Shown here: one piece after another, positions 1 to 7,600 of the stretch | Numbering within the stretch: the stretch's first letter is position 1 | Layout of the letters: each line of letters opens with the position of its first letter | Source: Alphaproteobacteria bacterium | GTDB taxonomy: Bacteria > Pseudomonadota > Alphaproteobacteria > Rhodobacterales > Rhodobacteraceae | Length of the DNA stretch: 7,959 nt | Direction of reading: 5' to 3' | NCBI GenBank assembly: GCA_003694465.1 | Contig: RFKM01000362.1 | Location: forward strand, 1-7,959 | The notes under the pieces: model-generated | Told to the model about the DNA's origin: nothing | Databases searched by the model: none | The model's input: only the letters and a program-made list of their open reading frames with translations | Translations under genes and position numbers: made by a program

Positions 1-143
1 CCCTTGTCGCGCTCGACCGTGGTCGCTCGCCCCGGAACCAAGCCGCGCAGCCGACCGGACGCGGGCGCAGGCCCCAGCCGCCGCCCCGGGCCAAGCCTTC
101 AAATCAGGCCGAGAGTCCCCGGGCGCCCCTCTGCCCCGCCGCG

Positions 144-1310
144 CTATTGCCCGCCCCGCGCCGCCGCCTCGAGCGCGCGGAGCCGGGCCACGTTGCGGTT
201 GTGCTCGGCGAGCGTTGCGGCGAAGGCATGGCCGTCGCGCGGGTCGAGCGATTTCGCCACGAAGAAGATGTAGTCGGTTTCGGCCGGGTTCAGCGCCGCC
301 TCGATCGACTCCCGCCCCGGATTGGCGATCGGGGTCGGCGGCAACCCGGCAATCACGTAGGTGTTATACGGGGTCTCTGCCCGCAGTTCCGACTGCCGCA
401 GCCCGCGCCCGAGCGTGCCCCGCCCCTGGGTGATGCCATAGATCACCGCCGGGTCGGTCTGCAGGCGCATCCCCCGGCGCAGGCGGTTGACGAACACGCT
501 CGCCACCTGCCGCCGCTCCTCGGGCACGCCGGTTTCCTTCTCGACGAGCGAGGCCATGATCAGCGCCTCCTGCGGGGTCTTGTAGGGCAGGTCCGGCGCG
601 CGGTTGGCCCAGGCCTCGGCCAGGCGCGCCTCCTGCGCCGCCACCATCCGCGCGACGACATCGGCGCGCCGGTCGCCGGGGCGCACCTCGTAGCTGTCCG
701 GGGCGATCATCCCCTCGGGCGGCAGATCGCCGATCTCGCCCGCGAGCACGTCCACCGCCTTCAGCGCCTCGGCCACCTGCCAGACCGTCGTGCCCTCGGC
801 AATGGCGATGCGGAAGCGCGTGTCGGCATCGGCGGCAAGGCGCGGATAATCGGCCGGAATGGTCTCGGCCGCCGGATCGAACTCGGAACGGACGATGAAG
901 CGCTGGCTCGCCGGGTCGAGATCGCGGATCTGGATCCGCGTCGCCGTCACCCCGACCCGATAGACGATCTCGGTGCCGCAGGTCGAGGCGCCGCCGCGGG
1001 TGACGATATCGGTGATTTCTTCCATCGAGGCATGGGCGGGCACGAGGAAACTGCCGGCCTTGAGCTGGCCGCTCTTGCCGCTGTATTCCGCCCCGAGCCG
1101 CAAGATCGCCGCCGAGGAAACGGCACCGCTTTCACCGAGCTGCTCGGAAACCGCGGTGAACGTCGCCCCCGGCCGCACCTTCACGCAGATCGCCTGTTCC
1201 AGCGGGCCGGGGCTGGTGTATTGCCGCTCGCCCCAGGCGATCAGCCCGCCCAGCGCGATCAGCACCACCACCGCAAGGGACAGCGCCGTCGAGGCGATGT
1301 TGCGCCACAT
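144..1310 (-). CDS. mltG: Endolytic murein transglycosylase MltG (YceG-like)
   Basis: This 388-residue inner-membrane lytic transglycosylase cleaves newly made glycan strands and is thought to act as the terminase that sets glycan length. The sequence shows a short cytoplasmic start, one hydrophobic segment at about residues 8-27, a LysM-like region at about 38-105, and the YceG catalytic domain to the C-terminus. The signature ASLVEKETG lies at 253-261, and by comparison with E. coli MltG the catalytic glutamate is Glu257. The flanking conserved blocks VFVNRLRRGMRLQTDP (272-287) and TPYNTY (313-318) are intact. Length is normal for the family. The ATG overlaps the fabF stop by one base (TGATG), with AAGGA just upstream inside fabF, so translation is probably coupled to fabF. 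The stop is TAG. I see no defect. Function is assigned by family; confidence is high. Confidence 0.96.
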   Translation of the reverse strand: MWRNIASTALSLAVVVLIALGGLIAWGERQYTSPGPLEQAICVKVRPGATFTAVSEQLGESGAVSSAAILRLGAEYSGKSGQLKAGSFLVPAHASMEEITDIVTRGGASTCGTEIVYRVGVTATRIQIRDLDPASQRFIVRSEFDPAAETIPADYPRLAADADTRFRIAIAEGTTVWQVAEALKAVDVLAGEIGDLPPEGMIAPDSYEVRPGDRRADVVARMVAAQEARLAEAWANRAPDLPYKTPQEALIMASLVEKETGVPEERRQVASVFVNRLRRGMRLQTDPAVIYGITQGRGTLGRGLRQSELRAETPYNTYVIAGLPPTPIANPGRESIEAALNPAETDYIFFVAKSLDPRDGHAFAATLAEHNRNVARLRALEAAARGGQ

Positions 1311-2575
1311 CAGTCCTTGACCCGGCCCATCACGAGGGCGGCGTTGGTGCCGCCGAATCCGAAGGAGTTCGACATCACCACGTCGATCTTGCGCTCTTCC
1401 TTCGCGTTCGGCGCCAGCGAGACCTTCGCGTCGAAGGCAGGCTTGTCGAGGTTGATCGTCGGCGGGGCGACCTGATCGCGGATCGCCAGGATCGAGAAGA
1501 TCGCCTCGACGGCCCCGGCCGCCCCCAGCAGATGCCCGATCGAGGATTTCGTCGACGACATCGTGACCTTGGGCGCATGATCGCCCAGCAGACGCTCGAC
1601 AGCCCCCAGTTCCAGCCCGTCGGCCATGGTCGAGGTGCCGTGGGCGTTGATGTAGTCGAGCGCCTCCGGGGTGAGGCCGGCATTCTTCAGCGCCGCGCGC
1701 ATCGCCCGCTCGCCGCCTTCGGCGCCCTCCGCCGGGGCGGTGATGTGATAGGCATCGCCCGAAAGCCCGTAGCCCAGCACCTCGGCATAGATCTTTGCGC
1801 CGCGCGCCTTTGCATGTTCGTATTCCTCGAGCACCACGACCCCGGCGCCCTCGCCCATCACGAAACCGTCGCGGTCTTCGTCCCAGGGGCGCGAGGCGGC
1901 CTTCGGATCGTCGCCGCGCTTGGTCGAAAGCGCCTTGGCGGCGTTGAACCCGGCAATCCCGATCTCGCAGATCGCCGCCTCGGCGCCGCCGGCCACCATC
2001 ACGTCGGCATCGCCGAACATGATCAGCCGCGCCGCATCGCCGATGGCATGGCTGCCGGTGGCGCAGGCGGTGACCACCGAATGGTTCGGCCCCTTGAACC
2101 CGTAGCGAATCGAGACCTGCCCCGAGGCGAGGTTGATCAGCGAACCGGGGATGAAGAAGGGCGAGACGCGCCGCGGACCGCGCTCGTGAATGAGCAGCGC
2201 CGTATCGGCGATCGAGCTGAGCCCGCCGATTCCCGAGCCGATCATCACCCCGGTGCGCAGGCGCTCTTCCTCGTCCTCCGGCGTCCAGTCGGCATCCTTC
2301 ACCGCCTGATCGGCAGCGGCCATGGCATAAAGGATGAAATCGTCGACCTTGCGCCGGTCCTTCGGCGCCATCCAGTCATCGGGGTTGAAGGTGCCGTCAT
2401 TCCCGTCGCCATAGGGGACTTCGCAGGCATAGGTTGTCAGAACCCGCTCGGGGTCAAACCGGGTGATCGTGCCGGCGCCGGATTCGCCCGCCAGCAGGCG
2501 CGACCAGGTTTCCTCGACCCCGCAGGCCAGCGGCGACACCATACCCAGCCCGGTTACAACCACGCGACGGCTCAT
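1310..2575 (-). CDS. fabF: Beta-ketoacyl-ACP synthase II (FabF)
   Basis: This cytoplasmic condensing enzyme of type II fatty-acid synthesis joins malonyl-ACP to a growing acyl-ACP, and in many bacteria carries out the C16:1 to C18:1 step. The protein has 421 residues, a normal length. The Cys-His-His triad is visible: Cys171 in TACATG, His312 in NAHGTST and His348 in SSIGHLLGAAG, with the conserved Lys343. The glycine-rich end SFGFGGTN (404-411) carries the usual gatekeeper phenylalanine. I chose the ATG at 2573-2575 because GGAAGGGG lies six bases upstream and the protein then begins with the classic RRVVVTGLG. The frame stays open for 31 more codons upstream, but those overlap the likely promoter. 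It could be a FabB-type paralogue, but the motif set and the mltG neighbour favour FabF. It shares a one-base overlap with mltG downstream. Confidence 0.97.
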   Translation of the reverse strand: MSRRVVVTGLGMVSPLACGVEETWSRLLAGESGAGTITRFDPERVLTTYACEVPYGDGNDGTFNPDDWMAPKDRRKVDDFILYAMAAADQAVKDADWTPEDEEERLRTGVMIGSGIGGLSSIADTALLIHERGPRRVSPFFIPGSLINLASGQVSIRYGFKGPNHSVVTACATGSHAIGDAARLIMFGDADVMVAGGAEAAICEIGIAGFNAAKALSTKRGDDPKAASRPWDEDRDGFVMGEGAGVVVLEEYEHAKARGAKIYAEVLGYGLSGDAYHITAPAEGAEGGERAMRAALKNAGLTPEALDYINAHGTSTMADGLELGAVERLLGDHAPKVTMSSTKSSIGHLLGAAGAVEAIFSILAIRDQVAPPTINLDKPAFDAKVSLAPNAKEERKIDVVMSNSFGFGGTNAALVMGRVKD

Positions 2576-2606
2576 ATCGATCCCCTTCCAGAAAAGGCAC
2601 GTTTCG

Positions 2607-2643
2607 TCGCGCCCTGATAGCCCGAGCGGCCACAGCGGGGCAA
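2607..2643 (-). promoter_or_regulatory. Candidate sigma-70 promoter of fabF-mltG
   Basis: Reading the minus strand, TTGCCC (2638-2643) is a possible -35 box and TATCAG (2614-2619) a possible -10 box, 18 bases apart; taking CTATCA as the -10 makes the spacer 17. Transcription would start near 2607, giving a leader of about 30 bases with the strong GGAAGGGG ribosome site. The boxes lie in the 111-bp gap between the decarboxylase stop and fabF. The match is partial (-10 four of six) and GC-rich genomes give chance hits, so this is inference. Confidence 0.42.
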
Positions 2644-2686
2644 GCGCGAAACCTTGTCCCCGCGTCAAGGCGCAAGGGTGCGCCGG

Positions 2687-3820
2687 TCAGAAGCCGCGCA
2701 CGGTGACGATCCGATAATCGCCATAGCCGTTGAACCGGGTGGCGGTGACGGTCGAATAGGCGCCCATGCCCGAGAAGAGCAGAAAATCGCCCTCGGCCAC
2801 GTCGCCGGGCAGCGTCACCGGCTCGGGCAGCCGGTCGAGCGAATCGCAGGTCGGCCCGTAGAGCACCCGCGCCCGCGGCACGCCCCGGCGCTCGGTTCCG
2901 TCCGGCGCCAGAACCCGCACCCGCTCCACCGCCCCCAACAGCGGCGCCTCCGCAAGGGTGCCGTAGATGCCGTCGGTCAGGAACAGGCTGCCGCAGGCGC
3001 GCACCGACTTCACCCGCACCGCGAGGGTGAACGCCTCGGCCACCATCGCCCGGCCCGGCTCGCAGACCAGCCCCGGCGCCGCGGGCCCGAAGGCGCGGGC
3101 GCGGGCGGCGTGGATCGCCTCGAACACCGCCTCGAGCGCCGGCGCACCCCGGCCCCGGTCGGCCGGAAAGCCGCCGCCGACGTTGAGGCGGGCAAGGCGC
3201 ACCCCGGCTTGGGCCGCCACATCGGCGCAGGCCTCGATATAGCGCGCCCAGCTGTTCGGGTCGGTGCATTGGGTGCCGGGGTGGAAGGTCATCGCCGGGG
3301 TGAACCCCGCCGCCGCCACCGCCGCCAGCAATTCCGCCGCCCCCTCGGGCCCCTCGCCGAACTTCTCGCCGAAGTCATAGGCCGCCCCGGGCAGGCCCAG
3401 ATGCAGCCGCACGGCGATTTCCGCCCCTACCGGCAGCTGCGCGGTGAGCTTTTCCAGCTCGCCGAACCCGTCGACCGACCACGAGGCCACCCCCGCCGCC
3501 ACCCCGGCGGCGATCTCGGCGGGCGACCGCACCGGGTTGTTGTAATGCAGCGCCGCGCCGGGGGCGATTTCGCGCATCAGGGCGATCTCTTCCGGCGAGG
3601 CGACGTCGAAGGCCGATATCCCCTCGGCCACGAGGTTTTCGAGCACCGCCCGCTCGGGATTGGCCTTCACCGCGTAGGTCACCAGCCCGTCGAATCCCGA
3701 CAGGAACCGCCGCGCCGTCGCCGCCAGCGCCGCCGGCGAGAAATAGAGCACCGGCCGTTCGGGCTGGTGGGCGCGCAGATGGGTCACCGGGTCGGGCCAG
3801 ACTTCGGGGTGGCGGCTCAT
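2687..3820 (-). CDS. Type III PLP-dependent decarboxylase, ornithine/lysine-type
   Basis: This 377-residue enzyme of the alanine-racemase-fold (group IV) decarboxylases would convert ornithine or a related basic amino acid to a polyamine precursor such as putrescine, in the cytoplasm. An N-terminal PLP barrel and a C-terminal beta domain are expected. Visible motifs are YAVKAN with the PLP lysine Lys52, FDVAS (71-75), His180 in HPGTQC, GGGF (215-218, phosphate binding), EPGR (254-257), DGIYG (283-287), GPTCD with Cys325 and Asp326 (active site across the dimer), MGAYS with Tyr355, and FNGYGDY near the end. The ATG at 3818-3820 has AGGAG eight bases upstream; the frame stays open to 4534 but that extension is antisense to the neighbouring gene. 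Two places differ from eukaryotic ODC: HPGT replaces HVGS, and Leu295 seems to occupy the place of the substrate-binding Asp332. Lysine or another diamine precursor is therefore possible. The divergent Lrp-type gene is a likely regulator. Confidence 0.85.
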   Translation of the reverse strand: MSRHPEVWPDPVTHLRAHQPERPVLYFSPAALAATARRFLSGFDGLVTYAVKANPERAVLENLVAEGISAFDVASPEEIALMREIAPGAALHYNNPVRSPAEIAAGVAAGVASWSVDGFGELEKLTAQLPVGAEIAVRLHLGLPGAAYDFGEKFGEGPEGAAELLAAVAAAGFTPAMTFHPGTQCTDPNSWARYIEACADVAAQAGVRLARLNVGGGFPADRGRGAPALEAVFEAIHAARARAFGPAAPGLVCEPGRAMVAEAFTLAVRVKSVRACGSLFLTDGIYGTLAEAPLLGAVERVRVLAPDGTERRGVPRARVLYGPTCDSLDRLPEPVTLPGDVAEGDFLLFSGMGAYSTVTATRFNGYGDYRIVTVRGF

Positions 3821-3961
3821 GGGCGGGTCTCCTGCAAGGCGGTCCTGTTCGCGCCGCCGCGGGGGCGGTGCATCGAGTCTGAGGGGCAGGCCCGACGAAT
3901 CAAAGTGACAACTGGGCGAAAATGTCGCAGTCTTCCTGCGAAACGACGAGAATACCGCCAT
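3821..3961. promoter_or_regulatory. Divergent control region between decarboxylase and Lrp-type gene
   Basis: This 141-bp gap separates two genes that read away from each other, so it must hold both promoters. On the minus strand GCGACA (3923-3928) and TTTGAT (3899-3904), 18 bases apart, are a possible promoter for the decarboxylase. On the plus strand nothing convincing is seen; GTGACA (3905-3910) resembles a -35 box but lacks a good partner, and GAGAAT (3948-3953) resembles a -10 box so close to the ATG that the mRNA would be nearly leaderless. The part from 3896 to 3960 is richer in A and T than its surroundings. The existence of a control region follows from gene arrangement; the individual boxes are weak. 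Confidence 0.5.
3925..3941. promoter_or_regulatory. Candidate operator: 6-bp-arm dyad for the Lrp-type regulator
   Basis: TCGCAG-TCTTC-CTGCGA is a perfect inverted repeat with six-base arms and a five-base centre, 17 bp in all. Lrp/AsnC proteins bind imperfect palindromes of about this size, often next to their own gene. It overlaps the possible -35 box of the decarboxylase promoter and sits 20 bases before the regulator's ATG. The hexamer GCGAAA also occurs twice, at 3916-3921 and 3938-3943, 22 bases apart, about two helical turns. The dyad is seen directly; its role as an operator is inference. Confidence 0.4.
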
Positions 3962-4393
3962 ATGGACGAAACCGACCGCAAATTGCTCGACCTGCTTTCC
4001 GAGAACGCCCGCGCCCCGGTGGCCAGCCTCGCACGCCGGCTGGGGCTGGCGCGCACCACCGTTCAGGCGCGCATCGACCGGCTCGAGGCGCGCGGCATCA
4101 TCGCCGGCTATGCGCTGCGGCTGGGCGAGGGCGCGGGGCGCGCGCCGATCCGGGCAACGGTGCTTCTGACGCTCGAGCCGCGGGCGACGCCGGCGGTTCT
4201 GGCGCGGCTGAAATCGATGCCACAGGTCGAGGCGGCGCATACCGCCTCGGGCCGGTTCGACCTCGTGGTCACCCTCGCCGCCCGCTCCACCGCCGAGCTC
4301 GACGACACGCTCGACCGCATCGCCGAGGCCGAAGGGGTGAAAGGCTCGGAAAGCCTGATCCACCTCTCCACGAAGATCGACCGCCGGGGCTGA
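3962..4393 (+). CDS. Lrp/AsnC-family transcriptional regulator
   Basis: This 143-residue DNA-binding protein begins with the family hallmark DETDRKLLDLL (2-12). A winged helix-turn-helix covers about residues 3-52, with LARRLGLARTTVQARIDRL at 23-41 as the helix-turn-helix core. A RAM ligand-binding and oligomerisation domain follows from about 62 to 140, with the family motif GRFDLVV (97-103) near the effector pocket. Such proteins form dimers to octamers and respond to amino acids. The length suits a short AsnC-like member. The ATG at 3962 is chosen because it gives the canonical N-terminus; the ribosome site is weak (ACGAG about 10 bases away), and the frame is open far upstream only as a shadow of the decarboxylase. 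Its divergent position suggests that it controls that gene and itself, probably sensing ornithine, lysine or a related amino acid. The family is certain; target and ligand are inferred. Confidence 0.93.
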   Translation: MDETDRKLLDLLSENARAPVASLARRLGLARTTVQARIDRLEARGIIAGYALRLGEGAGRAPIRATVLLTLEPRATPAVLARLKSMPQVEAAHTASGRFDLVVTLAARSTAELDDTLDRIAEAEGVKGSESLIHLSTKIDRRG

Positions 4394-4410
4394 GCAGCGG
4401 GCGGTCTTTC

Positions 4411-4445
4411 GGTGCTGGGCCGTCGGCCCTGACGCCAGAGGCACC
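4411..4445 (+). other. Nested inverted repeats downstream of the Lrp-type gene
   Basis: An inner hairpin pairs GGGCC (4417-4421) with GGCCC (4425-4429) around a GTC loop, and an outer pair joins GGTGC (4411-4415) to GCACC (4441-4445). It begins 17 bases after the stop codon. No run of T follows, so it is not a classical terminator; it may protect the 3' end of the mRNA or may be a chance product of the high GC content. Confidence 0.3.
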
Positions 4446-4537
4446 GGCACTGCGGGCAAGGCGCCGCCATCGCCTGCACCGCCGCGCCCCGCCCCCCGCC
4501 TGAGAACCGGACCTTGCCCGCCGCCTGCCTTCAATCG

Positions 4538-4557
4538 GCCCGTTGGGCGGGCTTTTT
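4538..4557 (+). terminator. Rho-independent terminator after the Lrp-type gene
   Basis: GCCCG (4538-4542) pairs with CGGGC (4548-4552) around a TTGGG loop and is followed directly by five T (4553-4557). The stem is short but all GC apart from a possible G-U extension at its base. It lies 144 bases past the Lrp-type stop and just before the valS promoter region, where a terminator would be expected. An alternative fold, GCCC with GGGC around GTT, competes with it. Confidence 0.62.
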
Positions 4558-4569
4558 CGCGCCTTTCCC

Positions 4570-4610
4570 TTTTCCTTGCCCCCCGGCTCGGATAGATACC
4601 GCCCGAAAGT
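4570..4610 (+). promoter_or_regulatory. Possible valS promoter region
   Basis: Between the terminator and valS, TAGATA (4593-4598) is the only A/T-rich hexamer resembling a -10 box. The hexamer 17 bases upstream, TTTTCC (4570-4575), matches a -35 box poorly, and the better-looking TTGCCC (4576-4581) is too close. Transcription from here would start near 4605 and leave a leader of about 30 bases. I see no room for a leader peptide or a tRNA-sensing riboswitch. Confidence 0.28.
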
Positions 4611-4635
4611 GGATGACGAGAACGGGAACGCCCCC

Positions 4636-7600
4636 ATGGCCATGGAAAAGACCTTCGACGCGACCGCCGCCGAGCCGCGCATCATCGCCCGCTGGGAGGC
4701 GGCCCATGCCTTCCGCGCCGGCGCCAACGCCCGCCCGGGCAAGCCGTCGTTCAGCATCATGATCCCGCCGCCGAACGTGACCGGGGCGCTGCACGTCGGC
4801 CATGCCTTCAACAACACCCTGCAGGACATCCTCGTGCGCTGGCACCGGATGCGCGGCTTCGACACGCTCTGGCAGCCGGGGCAGGACCATGCCGGCATCG
4901 CCACCCAGCTTCAGGTCGAGAAGATGCTGGCGGCCACCGGCCAGCCGGGCCGGCGCGAGCTCGGCCGCGAGGCCTTCCTCGAGAAGGTCTGGGAATGGAA
5001 GGGCAAATACGGCAGCACCATCGTCGAACAGCTCAAGCGCCTCGGCGCCTCCTGCGACTGGGAGCGCAACGCCTTCACCATGGCCGGCGCCCCGGGCGAC
5101 CCGCGCACCGGCCACGAGAACAGCCCGAACTTCCATGACGCGGTGATCAAGGTTTTCGTCGACATGTACGAAAAGGGCCTGATCTACCGCGGCAAGCGGC
5201 TGGTCAACTGGGACCCGCATTTCGAAACCGCGATTTCCGATCTCGAGGTCGAGAACATCGAGGTTGCCGGCCACATGTGGCACTTCAAGTATCCGCTGGC
5301 CGGCGGCGAGACCTACACCTATGTCGAGAAGGACGAGGACGGCAACGTCGTCTTCGAGGAAGAGCGCGACTACATCTCCATCGCCACCACCCGGCCCGAG
5401 ACCATGCTCGGCGACGGCGCCGTGGCCGTCCACCCCTCGGACGAGCGCTATGCGCCGATCGTCGGCAAGCTGTGCGAGATCCCGGTCGGCCCGAAAGAGC
5501 ACCGCCGCCTAATCCCGATCATCACCGACCCCTACCCCGACCCGGACTTCGGCTCCGGCGCGGTGAAGATCACCGGCGCGCACGACTTCAACGACTATGC
5601 CGTCGCCCAGCGCAACAACATCCCCATGTATCGGCTGATGGACACCCGCGGCCACATGCGCGACGACGGGCCCGATTATGCCACCTGCGCGCGCCGGGCC
5701 CAGGAGATCGCCGCCGGCGCGCCCTTCACCGAAGACGAGATCGACGCGCTCAACCTCGTGCCCGACGATCTGCGCGGGCTCGACCGGTTCGAGGCGCGCA
5801 AGCGGGTGATCGAGCAGATCAACGCCGAAGGCCTTGCGGTGATGGTCACCGACGAGGAGGGCAACCGCGTGCCTTACGTCGAATCGAAGCCGATCATGCA
5901 GCCCTTCGGCGATCGCTCGAAGGTGGTCATCGAGCCGATGCTCACCGACCAGTGGTTCGTCGATGCGCAGAAGGTCGTCGGCCCGGCGCTCGACGCGGTG
6001 CGCGAGGGGCGCACGAAGATCATCCCGGAATCGGGCGAGAAGACCTATTACCACTGGCTCGAGAACATCGAGCCCTGGTGCATCTCGCGCCAGCTGTGGT
6101 GGGGGCACCAGATCCCGGTCTGGTACGGGTTCGACCTGTCCTACGAGAAGCCCGCCGATACCGATGGCGACGGCGAGATCGACGCCGTCGAAGTGATGCG
6201 GATGCTGCTCGACGGGCTGGTTCACCGCGGCACCGTCCACCATTGCGGGCCGAGCTTCGAGGCGGTGAAGGAGCGCTTCCTCGACGACAATGCCGACACG
6301 CCCCCCGCCATCGCCCATGCCCGCGTCATCGAGGTGGCCAGCCGCGAGGAGGCGCTCGAGGTCTTTTCCGAAAGCCTCGCCGCCTTCACCGTCGATCAGG
6401 ACCCGACGAAGCTCGTATACCCGGTCTGGCGCGACCCGGACGTGCTCGACACGTGGTTCTCTTCCGGCCTCTGGCCGATCGGCACCCTCGGCTGGCCCGA
6501 GGACACGCCGGAAATGCGCAAGTATTTCCCCACCGACGTGCTCATCACCGGGTTCGACATCCTGTTCTTCTGGGTGGCGCGGATGATGATGATGCAGCTT
6601 GCCGTGGTCGGCGAGGTGCCCTTCCACACCGTCTACCTGCACCAATTGGTGCGTGACGAGAAGGGCAAGAAGATGTCGAAGACCACCGGCAACGTCATCG
6701 ACCCGCTTGAAATCATTGATGAATACGGCGCCGACGCGCTGCGCTTCACCAATGCCTCGATGGCGGCGATCGGCGGCGTGCTGAAGCTTTCCGAAGAGCG
6801 GATCAAGGGCTATCGCAACTTCGGCACCAAGCTGTGGAACGCCGCGCGCTTTGCCGAGATGAACGCTTGCAAGCCGGTGGCGGGCTTTGACCCGGCCAGC
6901 GCGAAACAGGCCGTCAACCGCTGGATCGTCGGCGAGACCGCCCGCACCCGCGAGGCCGTCGACACCGCGCTCGAAGAGTTCCGCTTCAACGACGCGGCCA
7001 GCGAGCTTTACGCCTTCGTCTGGGGCAAGGTCTGCGACTGGTATGTGGAATTCTCCAAGCCGACGCTGAACTCGGACGACCCGGAGGTGGTGGCCGAAAC
7101 CCGCGCCACCATGGCCTGGGTGATCGACCAGTGCCTGATCCTGCTGCACCCGTTCATGCCCTTCATCACCGAAGAGCTCTGGGGCCAGATCGCCGAGCGC
7201 GAGCGGCTGCTGGCGCTCACCGACTGGCCGGAATACCGCGCCGCCGATCTCGTGCACCCGGCCAGCGAGGCCGAAATGCGCTGGGTGATCGGGCTGATCG
7301 AACAGGTGCGCTCGGCCCGCGCCCAGCTGCACGTTCCGGCGGGGCTGAAGATTCCGATGATCGTCAAGGAGCTCGACGGCCCCGGCCGCGCCGCATGGGC
7401 CAACAATGCCGGGCTGATCCAGCGCCTCGCCCGGATCGACGGGCTCACCGAGATGGCCGACCTGCCGAAGGGCTGCGTGACGATCCCCGTCGAAGGCGGG
7501 ATCTTCGCCCTGCCGCTGGCCGACATCATCGACGTGGCCGAGGAAAAGGCCCGCCTCGAAAAGACCCTCGGCAAGCTCGAGAAGGAGATTGCCGGGCTCA

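Noticed and set aside
4..273. A short plus-strand frame at the left edge
   Set aside because: It is Pro/Arg/Ala/Ser-rich, runs into antisense mltG, and has no motif. I also see no clear terminator for mltG within 1-143.
147..1475. A 442-codon plus-strand frame antisense to mltG and the end of fabF
   Set aside because: The product is Arg/His/Gly-rich with no domain signs, and the minus-strand frames encode clear MltG and FabF.
1532..2617. A 361-codon plus-strand frame antisense to fabF
   Set aside because: It shows the same compositional shadow pattern, with no ribosome site or motifs.
2576..2668. A 31-residue N-terminal extension of FabF
   Set aside because: The start at 2575 has a strong ribosome site and gives the normal family N-terminus; the extension lies across the promoter candidate.
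2654..3961. A long in-frame extension upstream of the Lrp-type gene
   Set aside because: It is antisense to the decarboxylase and merely stays open; the canonical Lrp N-terminus begins at 3962.
4108..4479. A small minus-strand frame starting with a CPxC motif
   Set aside because: Most of it is antisense to the Lrp-type gene and the Cys pair is isolated; no ribosome site supports it.
3821..4534. An in-frame N-terminal extension of the decarboxylase to 4534
   Set aside because: It runs antisense through the regulator gene, and a good AGGAG site supports the start at 3820.
4543..4635. An upstream ATG and a GTG (4609) in frame with valS
   Set aside because: The ATG lies within the terminator hairpin, the GTG has no ribosome site, and family members start near the MAMEK sequence.
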